Positions 17,001-23,505 of a stretch of DNA of 23,624 nt are shown one piece after another. A program made the translations under genes and the position numbers. The DNA comes from CAZOVK01 sp964583165 (GTDB taxonomy: Bacteria; Bacillota; Clostridia; Lachnospirales; WRAX01). The notes under the pieces were generated by a model. The model was not told where the DNA came from. It searched no databases and worked only from the letters and a program-made list of their open reading frames with translations. Position 1 is the first letter of the stretch, and each line of letters begins with the position of its first letter. Where the stretch lies: assembly GCA_964583165.1 (NCBI GenBank), contig CAZOVK010000036.1:1-23624 (forward strand), read 5' to 3'.

Positions 17001-18080
17001 TTGCTTGCCGAGGCGATACGCCCGCTGCTGCCTGTTTATGGAAGCGTAAACGCCCAGATAGCGAGCGAAACACTGGGCGTGACGTCATATGCGTCTGACT
17101 TCTATTGGGTGCAGGGGCACAAGCTCGAATCAATGCATTTTGTTGTCATGGATTCGTCAAATAAGGCGATTGGCGAACTGGGTGTCGGGCTTGACGTAAC
17201 GGATATTATGCCTGAAGCTTTGTATCGCGCAAGCCAGCTGATTACAGGGCGATACTACGCATTTGGTGAGGGTAACTTCATATCCAACATACCCGCCAAT
17301 CTTACGCCCGGCAGATACAATATCGCCATTGTGCCGGAGTATAAAGACATCGACGGCAACACGGTTATTGATACGGATATCGGCACGTTGACGACATTCC
17401 CGCTTTATATCGACAATGCTGCGCCATACGCGACACGTGGCCTAGAACATACAACGCAGCTTTCTGCAAACGTTTGGGAGTCCGTTTATACCGAAAAGAG
17501 CATCTATGACATGATGGATATGAGCGGGCAAAATTTAGCCACTTGGTTTACAGGCTTCTATGTCACAGACGACGGCCTGACCGCGATGAATGACGTGCCG
17601 CAATACCTTTATGATTATGGCTTTGGGCCTGTAAATGTGGGCAATCACCAATTGGGTGCGTTATATAAGGTCGAAGTCGACGGCGTAACCCACAACAATT
17701 GGGAGATGATGACCGCGCTCTATGATATGGGCAGCGACCCCGGCCCATTCCCTGACAGCACGGAGCGCGTAAACGCAAGGGTGCCGCAGGCTTACATGCA
17801 GCCGGCCGCGCCATTCAGCGTACCCAACCAAGACAATTTCCTGGTTGCCATCAATCTGTTGGAAGACGAGATCAAAGACCGCAAGGACATCAAGATAACG
17901 ATACGGCTTGTGGATATGTTCGTTGATACGGTCATCTCGTCGCTCGGAGGCGACAAAAACGCGTATATTAACGCCCCGTCCGATTCTATGTACTACAATG
18001 CGGACACGTGGGCATTCTACGGCGCGAATATGAGTGAAGAGATCATCATTAACGTAAAGTACGGCGGGCTTGGGGAGTAG
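14058..18080 (+). CDS. Secreted subtilisin-family (S8, lactocepin-like) serine protease
   Basis: 1340 residues. A signal peptide (about 1-29, FVGVLLAFALVFACLPAQTGA) is followed by a propeptide/inhibitor-like region (to about 215, AVKAIYPDRVVSI). An acidic linker rich in D, E and T follows at 220-261. The catalytic triad is complete: Asp304 in VIDTGIDYYHPDL, His364 in AHGTHVSGTIAATG and Ser728 in GTSMSSPHVAG; the oxyanion Asn463 is in SAGNSG. The 265-residue gap between Asn and Ser holds a PA-like insert, as in lactocepins and C5a peptidases. The rest, about 800-1340, is beta-rich and probably Fn3-like; no LPXTG or SLH anchor is seen. AGGAGGGGG precedes ATG 14058. It probably degrades host or environmental protein, or processes the neighbouring surface protein. 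It ends with two adjacent TAG codons. Confidence 0.95.
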   Translation: MTDRFKRFVGVLLAFALVFACLPAQTGAAPQLNRPPLVKPSVGNAAPNKILDTFNKTASANLNSISGAATITPSFLTDSQREAVKQMLARATGRGLIGFTGEYELNDPYKTVKVIVELAHPPAAVAAVYAAYENRPVPYGLFDNEAKADKDLFYDDLDRILPMMMNGTTNYEVTADWDTALNGVAITLPAFAVEELAKSAAVKAIYPDRVVSIIDTTEGMNDENPLDTDGEDDTSQDDEAADTDETVDSDEAADTTENPAQSLNPFALYAVNQSTIVGMDDTRKQLRVDELTLTGAGVNVLVIDTGIDYYHPDLKDVYKGGRNFVEFNGLTRADNDPMETTIDDLNEYEQYHFVEEPEKFVTAHGTHVSGTIAATGSSAPVTAKGVAPGVNLYVFRALGPYGSGASSWIISAIDAVPIYDVAFDVVNMSLGSDWNNPFEPQAMAVNNVMLTNPNIVFCISAGNSGYNANTQSVELKTLGSPGVSPLAITVGNGTTPVPGARLTARAGSTSQTMNLFYSDWASTIADDGSGVFVSDYAHLTTTADGEMKLVATVEFEGMPVGIGAREEFFEADGTTVKQGIAGNIVVVLRGNDFRDTMKNAIAAGAGGVLLIQADGVGPASTLEEYRGRGQDYLPMFTIPGYDDGIAFYQAAKTNGGMFKFTAIADAPGGFLNESSSRGPVDMTGDIKPDVVGPGTGVLSTVPYYYGNSSADPSHPVYTYAYQNMTGTSMSSPHVAGVAALMVQYSKDNSLDWNAQEIKARLMSTAKSMKDENGNNYSVYEVGAGFVDAYRAVKDSIKVSIAYTGNVPNSSHHTPNGTLSTANFGRWELGSAPAFMDLKVNLAGLDASKSYIVAVEPNTSGLGAKYPFITDEYNVDIPIVAYVEGAAYNTLTAGDTSFTLSNKGDGVMVTQDDIKDAFALLDESSAGSYEGYVWIIPSDIVDADDNPDSWLQNGLLAVPDGYKASAFKIPYAILVEPAPPMFLLAEAIRPLLPVYGSVNAQIASETLGVTSYASDFYWVQGHKLESMHFVVMDSSNKAIGELGVGLDVTDIMPEALYRASQLITGRYYAFGEGNFISNIPANLTPGRYNIAIVPEYKDIDGNTVIDTDIGTLTTFPLYIDNAAPYATRGLEHTTQLSANVWESVYTEKSIYDMMDMSGQNLATWFTGFYVTDDGLTAMNDVPQYLYDYGFGPVNVGNHQLGALYKVEVDGVTHNNWEMMTALYDMGSDPGPFPDSTERVNARVPQAYMQPAAPFSVPNQDNFLVAINLLEDEIKDRKDIKITIRLVDMFVDTVISSLGGDKNAYINAPSDSMYYNADTWAFYGANMSEEIIINVKYGGLGE

Positions 18081-18093
18081 TAGGTTAGCACAG

Positions 18094-18124
18094 ACGCCGG
18101 GGCGAATTGCTCCGGCGTTTTCAT
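18094..18124 (+). terminator. Terminator of the surface-protein operon
   Basis: ACGCCGGGGC (18094-18103) pairs with GCTCCGGCGT (18109-18118), one G-T pair, loop GAATT, followed by TTTTCATTTT. It starts 14 bases after the protease stop. Confidence 0.9.
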
Positions 18125-18140
18125 TTTGGACGAACGGTGA

Positions 18141-18632
18141 TTCAAGTACAGCGGCGTAAAATGTCATGTGTCGCATAGCATACCCGTTAAGAAGATTGAG
18201 CGCGCGGTATTGAGCGAGCCCGCTACTGCGCTTGAGTGGGGCGGCGGAACCGAATACTTGCTAGGTGCGACACGCGCGGATACATAAAATGAAGATATCG
18301 AAGAACTCGTAAGGCTACACTCGATGCTTGAGGGTCGCTTAGTTTGCGCAACCGAAGCCTATTTGGCAGAAGTTGACAGTTTGGATGATTACAAGAGAAA
18401 CAGGGCAAGCATTGAGTATCAACAACAGGAACTATCAGAGAAGATAAATCGGCTTACGAGCCAGAAACACACTATTGATGAAAGCGTTTTGGCGACAAAG
18501 ATTCTTTCGCTTTTTGATGTCTTGAATTCAAACTGTGCGATAATTAATAAGCTGCGAGCGATTAGAAGAGTGATTGACAGAATCGTTTTCGACAGGCCGA
18601 ACCCACTCATCGAGATGTTTTATCGGATACTG
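18141..18632 (+). pseudogene. 3' remnant of a second large serine recombinase
   Basis: The frame begins abruptly inside the zinc ribbon (FKYSGVKCHVSHSIPVKKIERAVL), has an in-frame TAA at 18285-18287, and runs to FYRIL near the usual C-terminus. It aligns along its whole length with the C-terminal third of the intact recombinase: KCHVSHSIPVKKIERAVL against KCNVSHSISVKKIERAVL, EAYLAEVDSLDDYKRN against EAYLAEIDTLEEYKRN, and IDRIVFDRPN against IDKIVYDRPN. By eye roughly half the residues agree. It is therefore an older relative and not a recent copy. No resolvase domain is left, so it is inactive. The open frame continues past the gene end into cotJC DNA out of frame. Confidence 0.9.
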
Positions 18633-18641
18633 AGCAATTCA

Positions 18642-18666
18642 ACCCCTGAAGCACAACGGCGGCCCG
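18642..18666. other. att-like site at the recombinase remnant / cotJC junction
   Basis: The site shares 20 of 25 bases with 10251-10275. Its left half follows the recombinase remnant directly. Its right half is the cotJC reading frame coding GGPD. I read it as attR of an element inserted in cotJC. Confidence 0.5.
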
Positions 18667-19161
18667 GATGGAGAACTCGGGGCGGCCCTACGCTATTTGA
18701 GCCAGCGTTTCACAATGGTCACGCCAGAGGCAAAGGCTTCACTGAATGATATCGGAACCGAAGAATTAGCCCACCTTGAAATGATTGGCACTATCGTTCA
18801 CCAACTCACAAACCGAAGCACACCCGAGGACATGAGGGCGGCTGGGCTAGATGCTGATTATGTGAACCACGGCTTGGGTATTTATCCGCAAGGGGCGGGC
18901 GGCCATCCGTGGACGGCGGCTTATATTCAATCAAAGGGCGACCCAATCACTGATTTGTATGAGGATATGGCGGCGGAGCAAAAAGCAAAGCAGACATACG
19001 AATACATCCTCGACTTAACAGATGACCCGGATGTAGCTGACCCAATCAAATTCTTGCGGGAGCGCGAGGTTGTACACTTCCAGCGGTTTGGTGAATGTTT
19101 GAGGATTACGCAGGACTATTACGATAGCAGGCGTATGTTCATAATGCCTGGCATGGAATAA
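18643..19161 (+). pseudogene. cotJC: CotJC spore-coat / manganese-catalase-like protein, 5'-truncated
   Basis: The frame reads PLKHNGGPDGELGAALRYL and goes on to MFIMPGME. It has all the CotJC landmarks: ferritin-like di-metal motifs GTEELAHLEM and REREVVHFQRF, and AAYIQSKGDPITDLYEDMAAEQKA. CotJC proteins have about 190 residues and begin around 27 residues before the (Q)YGG-DGE motif. Here that start is replaced by recombinase and att sequence, so the fragment has no native start or promoter. A TTG at 18697 is a poor substitute. The protein normally joins the spore inner coat. Rejoining with a 5' part beyond the left end of the element would restore the gene, as in sigK/skin. The right end is complete and followed by a terminator. 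Confidence 0.88.
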
Positions 19162-19204
19162 ACTGACTCGTAGTAAGCCCCAAACGCGCCGCAGAATATA
19201 TAGT

Positions 19205-19237
19205 AAAGATGGCAAGCCATATGACTTGCCATCTTTT
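19205..19237. terminator. Terminator after cotJC
   Basis: AAAGATGGCAAG (19205-19216) and CTTGCCATCTTT (19225-19236) form a perfect 12-bp stem with an 8-base loop. A T-rich tail follows on the plus strand. It can also serve the minus-strand fragment ending at 19236. Confidence 0.85.
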
Positions 19238-19436
19238 ATTGAGCCTTGAGCTCTTGTATAGTATATGGCACCCCAACCTCCTCAAAAGGGAGAATAATCA
19301 TAGCCGCATAAATACTATCCCCATGTTGTACAATACGGTTAAACAACCCTATATACGCTGTGGTCAAAACGGTAAGGGGATGAGCGTAAAGCTTTCCGTC
19401 TTTTATACTGCGTCAGTTATGTGTGAGGATGGCCAT
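19236..19436 (-). pseudogene. Possible minus-strand gene fragment with one internal stop
   Basis: From ATG at 19436 the minus strand reads MAILTHN, a TGA at 19415-19413, then 58 codons without a stop to TAA at 19238-19236. These include DGKLYAHPLTVLTTAYIG, NRIVQHGDSIYAAMIILPF and VGVPYTIQELKAQ. The residue make-up looks protein-like, and the end coincides with a hairpin. No family is recognised. It might be a decayed short gene or a chance frame. The rest of 19162-19596 holds only the terminator and the leader of the next gene. Confidence 0.3.
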
Positions 19437-19596
19437 CAGCAAGAGTGGTTTTAGCCGTTCTTTTCAGTTAAAGTCGAAGCAGGGAACCTAATAACATGAA
19501 TAGATTCACTAAAACACAATACAATGAATAGACACCGGACTTTTGCCGTTGTCATATAAATGATACAGCTGTCTTTAGCTAGGAAGGAGCGTCCTC

Positions 19597-19884
19597 ATGT
19601 GTAACATTATCGATTTACAGCGGTATCAAAATGGGGGGGGTCAAATGAAAGAAGATGGCGCAGAAATGGATGAAATGGTCGCCGCGTTAATGACTACGTT
19701 CGCGTCCGTCATTGCCAGTGACGAACAGCAAGACATTCAAGCATGGCGCAAGGAGAACGAAGGGTGTGAATATACCATAGATGAGTTATTAACAGGGCTT
19801 AAAATAGCCACAAGGGGAGCCGGTGAGGCACTGCTCCCTTTGGAAAGGAACAAGAATGCGCGAAAAACTGATGGGCTGTCGTGA
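19597..19884 (+). CDS. Unknown small acidic protein
   Basis: 95 residues, preceded by AGGAAGGAG seven bases before ATG 19597. The N-terminus MCNIIDLQRYQN is followed by a run of eight G (19633-19640) that encodes GGG. A second ATG at 19645, with the G-run as a possible ribosome binding site, would give 79 residues. The main part (MVAALMTTFASVIASDEQQ, then YTIDELLTGLKIATRGAGEALLPLE) looks helical and acidic, without membrane segment. No family recognised. It overlaps the next gene by 29 bases, so the two are probably expressed together. A one-base change in the G-run would switch the long form off. Confidence 0.65.
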   Translation: MCNIIDLQRYQNGGGQMKEDGAEMDEMVAALMTTFASVIASDEQQDIQAWRKENEGCEYTIDELLTGLKIATRGAGEALLPLERNKNARKTDGLS

Positions 19885-20455
19885 AATTTTTCTAAAGGCG
19901 GGCTTTAGTCAAGAAACATTCCAGTATGCGGTATTGTTGATGTTTGCGTTTGTGAAAACTGTGGAGATAGCAAAACTCAAACAAGAGGATGTTAGGCTCG
20001 ATTTTCACATTATGGGGCATGTCCTAAGCCGCGTTGAGTTTGACCTCAAGAGAATGGTGAAACACCATGACATAAATATTGCCGATTGTCACAAAATCGG
20101 GGCGTGTCTGACCTACTGGGTCTGCAAACTGCGCCCCATATCGGTAAAATCCGATGGCGCGTATAAGGGTAAGCCCAAAACCGCTCAACTGTTAAACGAG
20201 TTGACCGCGATTTTGACGGCCATAGCCATAATCAACGCGGCTATCAAAAAACGCCGCCCGACTGCCGACTATGCGCCGAACCGCGAGGTCGATTTATGGC
20301 AAATGCGGGTTATGCTGAACGCGTTTCTATACAATTTGGCGCATTGTAACCAAGTGGCCGACAGTTTGGCCATATTGTATTACTATGTTGACATAACGGC
20401 CGGAAACGCGGGGTATCTAAAATACCTAAAATCGGATTTATTGGAAATTTCCTAG
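19856..20455 (+). CDS. Unknown helical protein
   Basis: 199 residues from ATG 19856, which has GGAAAGGAA upstream; a GTG at 19823 would add 11 unlikely residues. The protein looks almost all helical, with hydrophobic stretches (FQYAVLLMFAFVKTVEI, LTAILTAIAIINAAI) that are more like buried helices than membrane segments. A basic region KSDGAYKGKPKTAQ lies in the middle. No family recognised. The gene overlaps 19597-19884 and is followed by a terminator, so the pair forms a closed two-gene unit between cotJC and the ADP-ribose operon. Confidence 0.7.
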   Translation: MREKLMGCREIFLKAGFSQETFQYAVLLMFAFVKTVEIAKLKQEDVRLDFHIMGHVLSRVEFDLKRMVKHHDINIADCHKIGACLTYWVCKLRPISVKSDGAYKGKPKTAQLLNELTAILTAIAIINAAIKKRRPTADYAPNREVDLWQMRVMLNAFLYNLAHCNQVADSLAILYYYVDITAGNAGYLKYLKSDLLEIS

Positions 20456-20461
20456 CAAGAC

Positions 20462-20489
20462 AACGGCGGGCTTAACCCGCCGTTTTGTT
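20462..20489 (+). terminator. Terminator of the two-gene unit
   Basis: AACGGCGGG (20462-20470) and CCCGCCGTT (20476-20484) form a perfect 9-bp stem with loop CTTAA, followed by TTTTGTT, seven bases after the stop codon. Confidence 0.9.
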
Positions 20490-20570
20490 AAAAACTCTAG
20501 CTGGAACCAACTTCGACAAATGGGCCTAACGAAAATTCTCATTACTCTACCTAATTTCATATCGTTTCAC

Positions 20571-21125
20571 TTAGTCTTCATAAATCGAAACAAACCGCCA
20601 CGGTATGTGCTCGCACAACCAGACACCGTTTTCAGAGATAAAAAATTTGTAGCCCTCCCCTATCATGGCGGCTGTGTCAATAACCAACACTACGGGCTTG
20701 CCGTGGCGCTTGCCGACACTGAACGCCGTTTCGAGGTTATCTGAGAGGTGAACGTGTTGGCGTGACTGCTTCGTAATGCCTTCTGCGCGTATCGCGTCCA
20801 GAAAACGCATGGCCGTGCCGTGGTATAACACACTTGGCGGCTCGGTTGGCTTTAATTCTAAATCAATATGCACAGAATGCCCCTGATTCGCCCTAATTTT
20901 TGTGCGGTCGGAGTTGAAACTATAACGCGTTTTACTATCCTCAGCAACTATGCGCTCTAACGTAGGCAAATCTAGTCGCTTGCCCGCGCGGGCACAACCT
21001 GTCAGTAACTCGCCCACATCTACCCAGCCGTTTTCGTCCAGTTGAATAAACGCCGCCGAAGGATTGTGTCGCAGTACTAAGCTCAAAAAACGGCTTAATG
21101 CCGTGCTTTTATCCGTATTTCTCAT
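20571..21125 (-). CDS. kptA: RNA 2'-phosphotransferase (Tpt1/KptA)
   Basis: 184 residues, the usual length. KptA moves the internal 2'-phosphate from RNA to NAD+, releasing nicotinamide and ADP-ribose 1'',2''-cyclic phosphate. The family signatures are present: LSLVLRHNP (Arg19, His20), DENGWVDVGELL, KIRANQGHS around residue 78, and LYHGT at 100-104. I use ATG 21125, preceded by GGAG, rather than an upstream start at 21152; it begins just four bases after the preceding gene's stop. It is the last gene of the minus-strand operon with the macrodomain, NADAR and Nudix genes, all of which handle NAD-derived ADP-ribose. Confidence 0.95.
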   Translation of the reverse strand: MRNTDKSTALSRFLSLVLRHNPSAAFIQLDENGWVDVGELLTGCARAGKRLDLPTLERIVAEDSKTRYSFNSDRTKIRANQGHSVHIDLELKPTEPPSVLYHGTAMRFLDAIRAEGITKQSRQHVHLSDNLETAFSVGKRHGKPVVLVIDTAAMIGEGYKFFISENGVWLCEHIPWRFVSIYED

Positions 21126-21129
21126 AATA

Positions 21130-21942
21130 TCACACTCCAAAACGCGTTTCAAATGCGCGTATAGATTCTTTCCGTTTTGAGCTGTCCAATACCGCGAATA
21201 CTACCGTGTTAAACACGCCCTTAAATGTGGTATTCAATAGGTTTTCCCACTCGGCCGCCACTGCGTTGGGGTCATTGCGGAACACGCCACAGCCGTATGC
21301 GCCGAGAATGAGGTTTATGTCGCCCTTCGCCGCGAACCCAAGCAAAGTGAGGTACATACGCCGCCGCATAACCTGCCACGCTTCCCCCGCGTCTTCGCCT
21401 TTCAGTAAAACCTGCCCAAAGTTGACAGCCGGCATGGTCAATACCGATGCCGTAACAAACTGCGGCAACAGTTCAAACGCCCCGTTTCGAAAGAACACCA
21501 CGTCCGGCGAATAAATTGCGCAATCTGTGTAACACATAGTGCCACAGGTTCGATTGCGCCGATAATACTCGGGGTGAATGATTTGTGAGAAGTAAAGCCC
21601 ACTCGAAGCGGCTAGACTTTCTTCCTGCGCCAATGCGCCATTTATGAAACCACCGCTCGGGTTTTTGGCGCTCGCGAAGTTGAGAACGCCCAGTTTTCTT
21701 AGCCCCTGCTTTGTGCATGTAAGAATTGCTTCCACGGTGGATGTGTTGGCAACGGTCAATTCCGTCTGATACTTCCCCGTCACAGGCAGTTCGTAGTCCG
21801 CCCAGCTTTCATCCAAAATCAACGCGCTTTTCTCGCACGAGTATGTATGCGCGGCCGAAATATCAACGCGCTCACCTTCATATTCATAGTAACCCTGATT
21901 GACAATCTCTATGGTTTGCCTTGCGATTTCTTTCCTGTTCAT
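21130..21942 (-). CDS. TIGR02452-family macrodomain protein (microbial PARG-like)
   Basis: 270 residues, the family's normal length. An N-terminal helical part (RKEIARQTIEIVNQGYYE) precedes the macrodomain. The poly(ADP-ribose) glycohydrolase signature is present as GGFINGALAQEESL, with GG at 97-98 and the catalytic QEE at 106-108. Later strands include GVLNFASAKNPSG and ILGAYGCGVFRNDP, which shape the ADP-ribose pocket. Enzymes of this kind cleave ADP-ribose links on protein or nucleic acid. In this operon a substrate derived from KptA or NADAR chemistry is plausible. GAAAGAGG lies upstream of ATG 21942. The gene overlaps the end of the NADAR gene by 59 bases. Confidence 0.92.
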   Translation of the reverse strand: MNRKEIARQTIEIVNQGYYEYEGERVDISAAHTYSCEKSALILDESWADYELPVTGKYQTELTVANTSTVEAILTCTKQGLRKLGVLNFASAKNPSGGFINGALAQEESLAASSGLYFSQIIHPEYYRRNRTCGTMCYTDCAIYSPDVVFFRNGAFELLPQFVTASVLTMPAVNFGQVLLKGEDAGEAWQVMRRRMYLTLLGFAAKGDINLILGAYGCGVFRNDPNAVAAEWENLLNTTFKGVFNTVVFAVLDSSKRKESIRAFETRFGV

Positions 21943-22498
21943 GTTTTCCTCTTTCCAAAATCATATCGCGGGCTTCTGTGAGCGCAAAGCCTAATAGGTT
22001 GCGCCCTCGCCAGTTCAACGGGTTTTCGGCATTCGGGTTGTCCTTGCCCATGCCGATACCCCATATGCGGTCGCGCGGGCTTGCCTCAACCAAAATGTGA
22101 TTCTCCGTCGCGGCCAAAACTGCCCAAAAATCGGGGTTTTGGCTGAATTTCGCGATGTTTCCGTCGCGCACAATCGCGTAACAGCTATTATCCCAAGCCG
22201 TTTTGTCAATGCTCTGAACCGCTCGCCCAAACTCCTTCATCTCTTTGGGGTGTTTTGATGCCATTATCGCTTCGAGCATTGCGCTGTCGCCGAACATTCT
22301 TGCCTTTTCTGCCATCATGTACTGCTCTGCGCACGAATAAACCACGCCGCCTATCTCAAAACAGCTCGGAAACCATTGGCTAAAGCAACTCGCATCCACT
22401 TTACCGTCAGCGCGTTGCGTGTGCCCCCAGAAAAAAACGTACTTGTATGTTTGCCCACTCTCGTAGGACTTTCGTATACTCTCTAAATCGTATATCAT
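21884..22498 (-). CDS. NADAR-family protein (YbiA-like)
   Basis: 204 residues. The NADAR (DUF1768) fold is recognised by FFWGH near 23, FSQWFPSCFEIGGVVYSCAEQYMMAEKARMF, SPRDRIWGIGM, and the C-terminal NWRGRNLLGFALTEARD. YbiA removes early riboflavin intermediates by N-glycosidic cleavage; other members hydrolyse ADP-ribosyl-guanine. The conserved AEQYM-AEKA and IWGIGM residues are intact, so activity is likely, but which reaction applies is not visible. Start ATG 22498 has GGGGG upstream, 13 bases after the Nudix gene. The C-terminal 20 residues overlap the start of the PARG-like gene and may be a tail lost in relatives. Confidence 0.92.
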   Translation of the reverse strand: MIYDLESIRKSYESGQTYKYVFFWGHTQRADGKVDASCFSQWFPSCFEIGGVVYSCAEQYMMAEKARMFGDSAMLEAIMASKHPKEMKEFGRAVQSIDKTAWDNSCYAIVRDGNIAKFSQNPDFWAVLAATENHILVEASPRDRIWGIGMGKDNPNAENPLNWRGRNLLGFALTEARDMILERGKHEQERNRKANHRDCQSGLL

Positions 22499-22511
22499 GG
22501 CGAGAATCCCC

Positions 22512-23405
22512 CTATCTAATGCCCTGCCAATTGACCTTGTAAAGCCGTGATGGGCGGTGACCCGCGTTCTGCGTGAATTGCTCCGTTTCGGTCACAAGCG
22601 GCGCGATTTTGCGGCGAAACGCCGCCTTTAATAACGTTTTGCCCAGTATGACTTCATAAACCCTCTGTAATTCAGACAGTGTGAACAGTTCAGGCATCAG
22701 ATGCATGACAATACCGCTGTAATCGAGCTTGCCTTGAAGGCGCAAAAGTGCATATGTGAGGATTTTCGCGTGGTCGAAGGCCAGACCGTTGTTCTCGACT
22801 ATGCGGAAGTCCTCTTCACTGCAATTCTTTGAAATCACTCGACTGTGCTCCACGATTGCAGAAAGCCGCGTGTCATCACTCGTCAATTCGAGGGCGTATC
22901 TGCGGATGCGCCGAACGCCGCCCAAAAATTCCGTGCTGTCGTCATAACCCTGTTTGAACGAAAGTTGGAACCATGCCGCTTTGTCCGCGTCGTCACCTGC
23001 CTGTATGCGCAAGTTCGCGCTGTCAACCAGCGCCATGTATGAACAACTCATTACCCATGTGCGCGGGTCGCGATTCGGGTCGCTGAATGTGTAGAGCTGT
23101 TCGAGGTAGATGTTCTCAACGCCTGCTTCCTCTTTCAGTTCTCGTTTGGCGGCGTGCTCGGTGTTTTCGTTGGGGTTGACGAAGCCACCCGGCAATGCCC
23201 ACTCCCCCAAGCAAGGGTGCCCACCGCGCTCGATTAACAAAACCCGCAACTCCTTATCGGGGTTCTTGCGGTAACTGCTCGTTTCCGTGTCCGTAACGGT
23301 GAAAATCACCATGTCACACGCGACGGAAGGGCGCACGTAATCACCTGGGCGGTATGCCGCCAAAAACTCCTGCTCCGTCAAACCATTCGCATCTCTTTTT
23401 TGCAT
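22512..23405 (-). CDS. Nudix hydrolase with NrtR-like winged-helix C-terminus
   Basis: 297 residues. The Nudix box is complete (G74 to V96: GFVNPNE, then REL-KEE-AGV), so hydrolysis of ADP-ribose or a related nucleoside diphosphate is likely. The C-terminal third (about 215-297: YSGIVMHLMPELFTLSELQRVYEVILG, then FRRKI) is the winged helix of NrtR/ADPRase-type proteins. In this family ADP-ribose or a similar ligand controls repressor binding at NAD genes. It is the first gene of the operon, and a palindrome overlaps its promoter, so autoregulation is expected. The ribosome binding site is weak. Whether this protein is enzyme, repressor or both cannot be decided by reading alone. Confidence 0.92.
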   Translation of the reverse strand: MQKRDANGLTEQEFLAAYRPGDYVRPSVACDMVIFTVTDTETSSYRKNPDKELRVLLIERGGHPCLGEWALPGGFVNPNENTEHAAKRELKEEAGVENIYLEQLYTFSDPNRDPRTWVMSCSYMALVDSANLRIQAGDDADKAAWFQLSFKQGYDDSTEFLGGVRRIRRYALELTSDDTRLSAIVEHSRVISKNCSEEDFRIVENNGLAFDHAKILTYALLRLQGKLDYSGIVMHLMPELFTLSELQRVYEVILGKTLLKAAFRRKIAPLVTETEQFTQNAGHRPSRLYKVNWQGIR

Positions 23406-23420
23406 TTTCTGCGCCCCTTG

Positions 23421-23472
23421 TTAGTAATATCATGATGGTATCATTTTATTACTAAGTACCTAACTCTGTCAA
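23421..23472 (-). promoter_or_regulatory. Promoter and probable NrtR-type operator of the ADP-ribose operon
   Basis: On the minus strand there is TTGACA (23472-23467), an 18-base spacer and TAAAAT (23448-23443). A perfect 9-bp inverted repeat TTAGTAATA (23421-23429) / TATTACTAA (23447-23455) overlaps the -10 box. Inside it sits a second palindrome, ATGAT GGT ATCAT. This layout suits repression by the Nudix/NrtR-like protein encoded directly downstream. Confidence 0.7.
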
Positions 23473-23505
23473 GCAAAAATTTCTGAAAAACTTTCAAAAA
23501 AGGTA

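Larger units (their letters stand above)
10276..18641. mobile_element. Element B: degenerate tandem element carrying a surface-protein operon
   Basis: The stretch is bounded by the two att-like sites. Its right end is the 3' third of a recombinase related to the intact one at 8679. All other core element genes are missing. Instead it holds a two-gene operon for secreted surface proteins, richer in G+C than element A. Whether the operon was cargo of this element or host DNA brought in by a later deletion or rearrangement cannot be told from the sequence. Confidence 0.4.

Noticed and set aside
18324..18749. 141-codon open frame as an independent gene
   Set aside because: It is the recombinase remnant read on into cotJC DNA in the wrong frame; the last 40 residues are an artefact.
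19209..19454. Plus-strand open frame after cotJC
   Set aside because: It begins inside the terminator stem and has no ribosome binding site; the minus strand of the same DNA looks more coding-like.
20520..20744. Plus-strand open frame over the 3' end of kptA
   Set aside because: It is a shadow of a clearly recognised gene, with no start signal.
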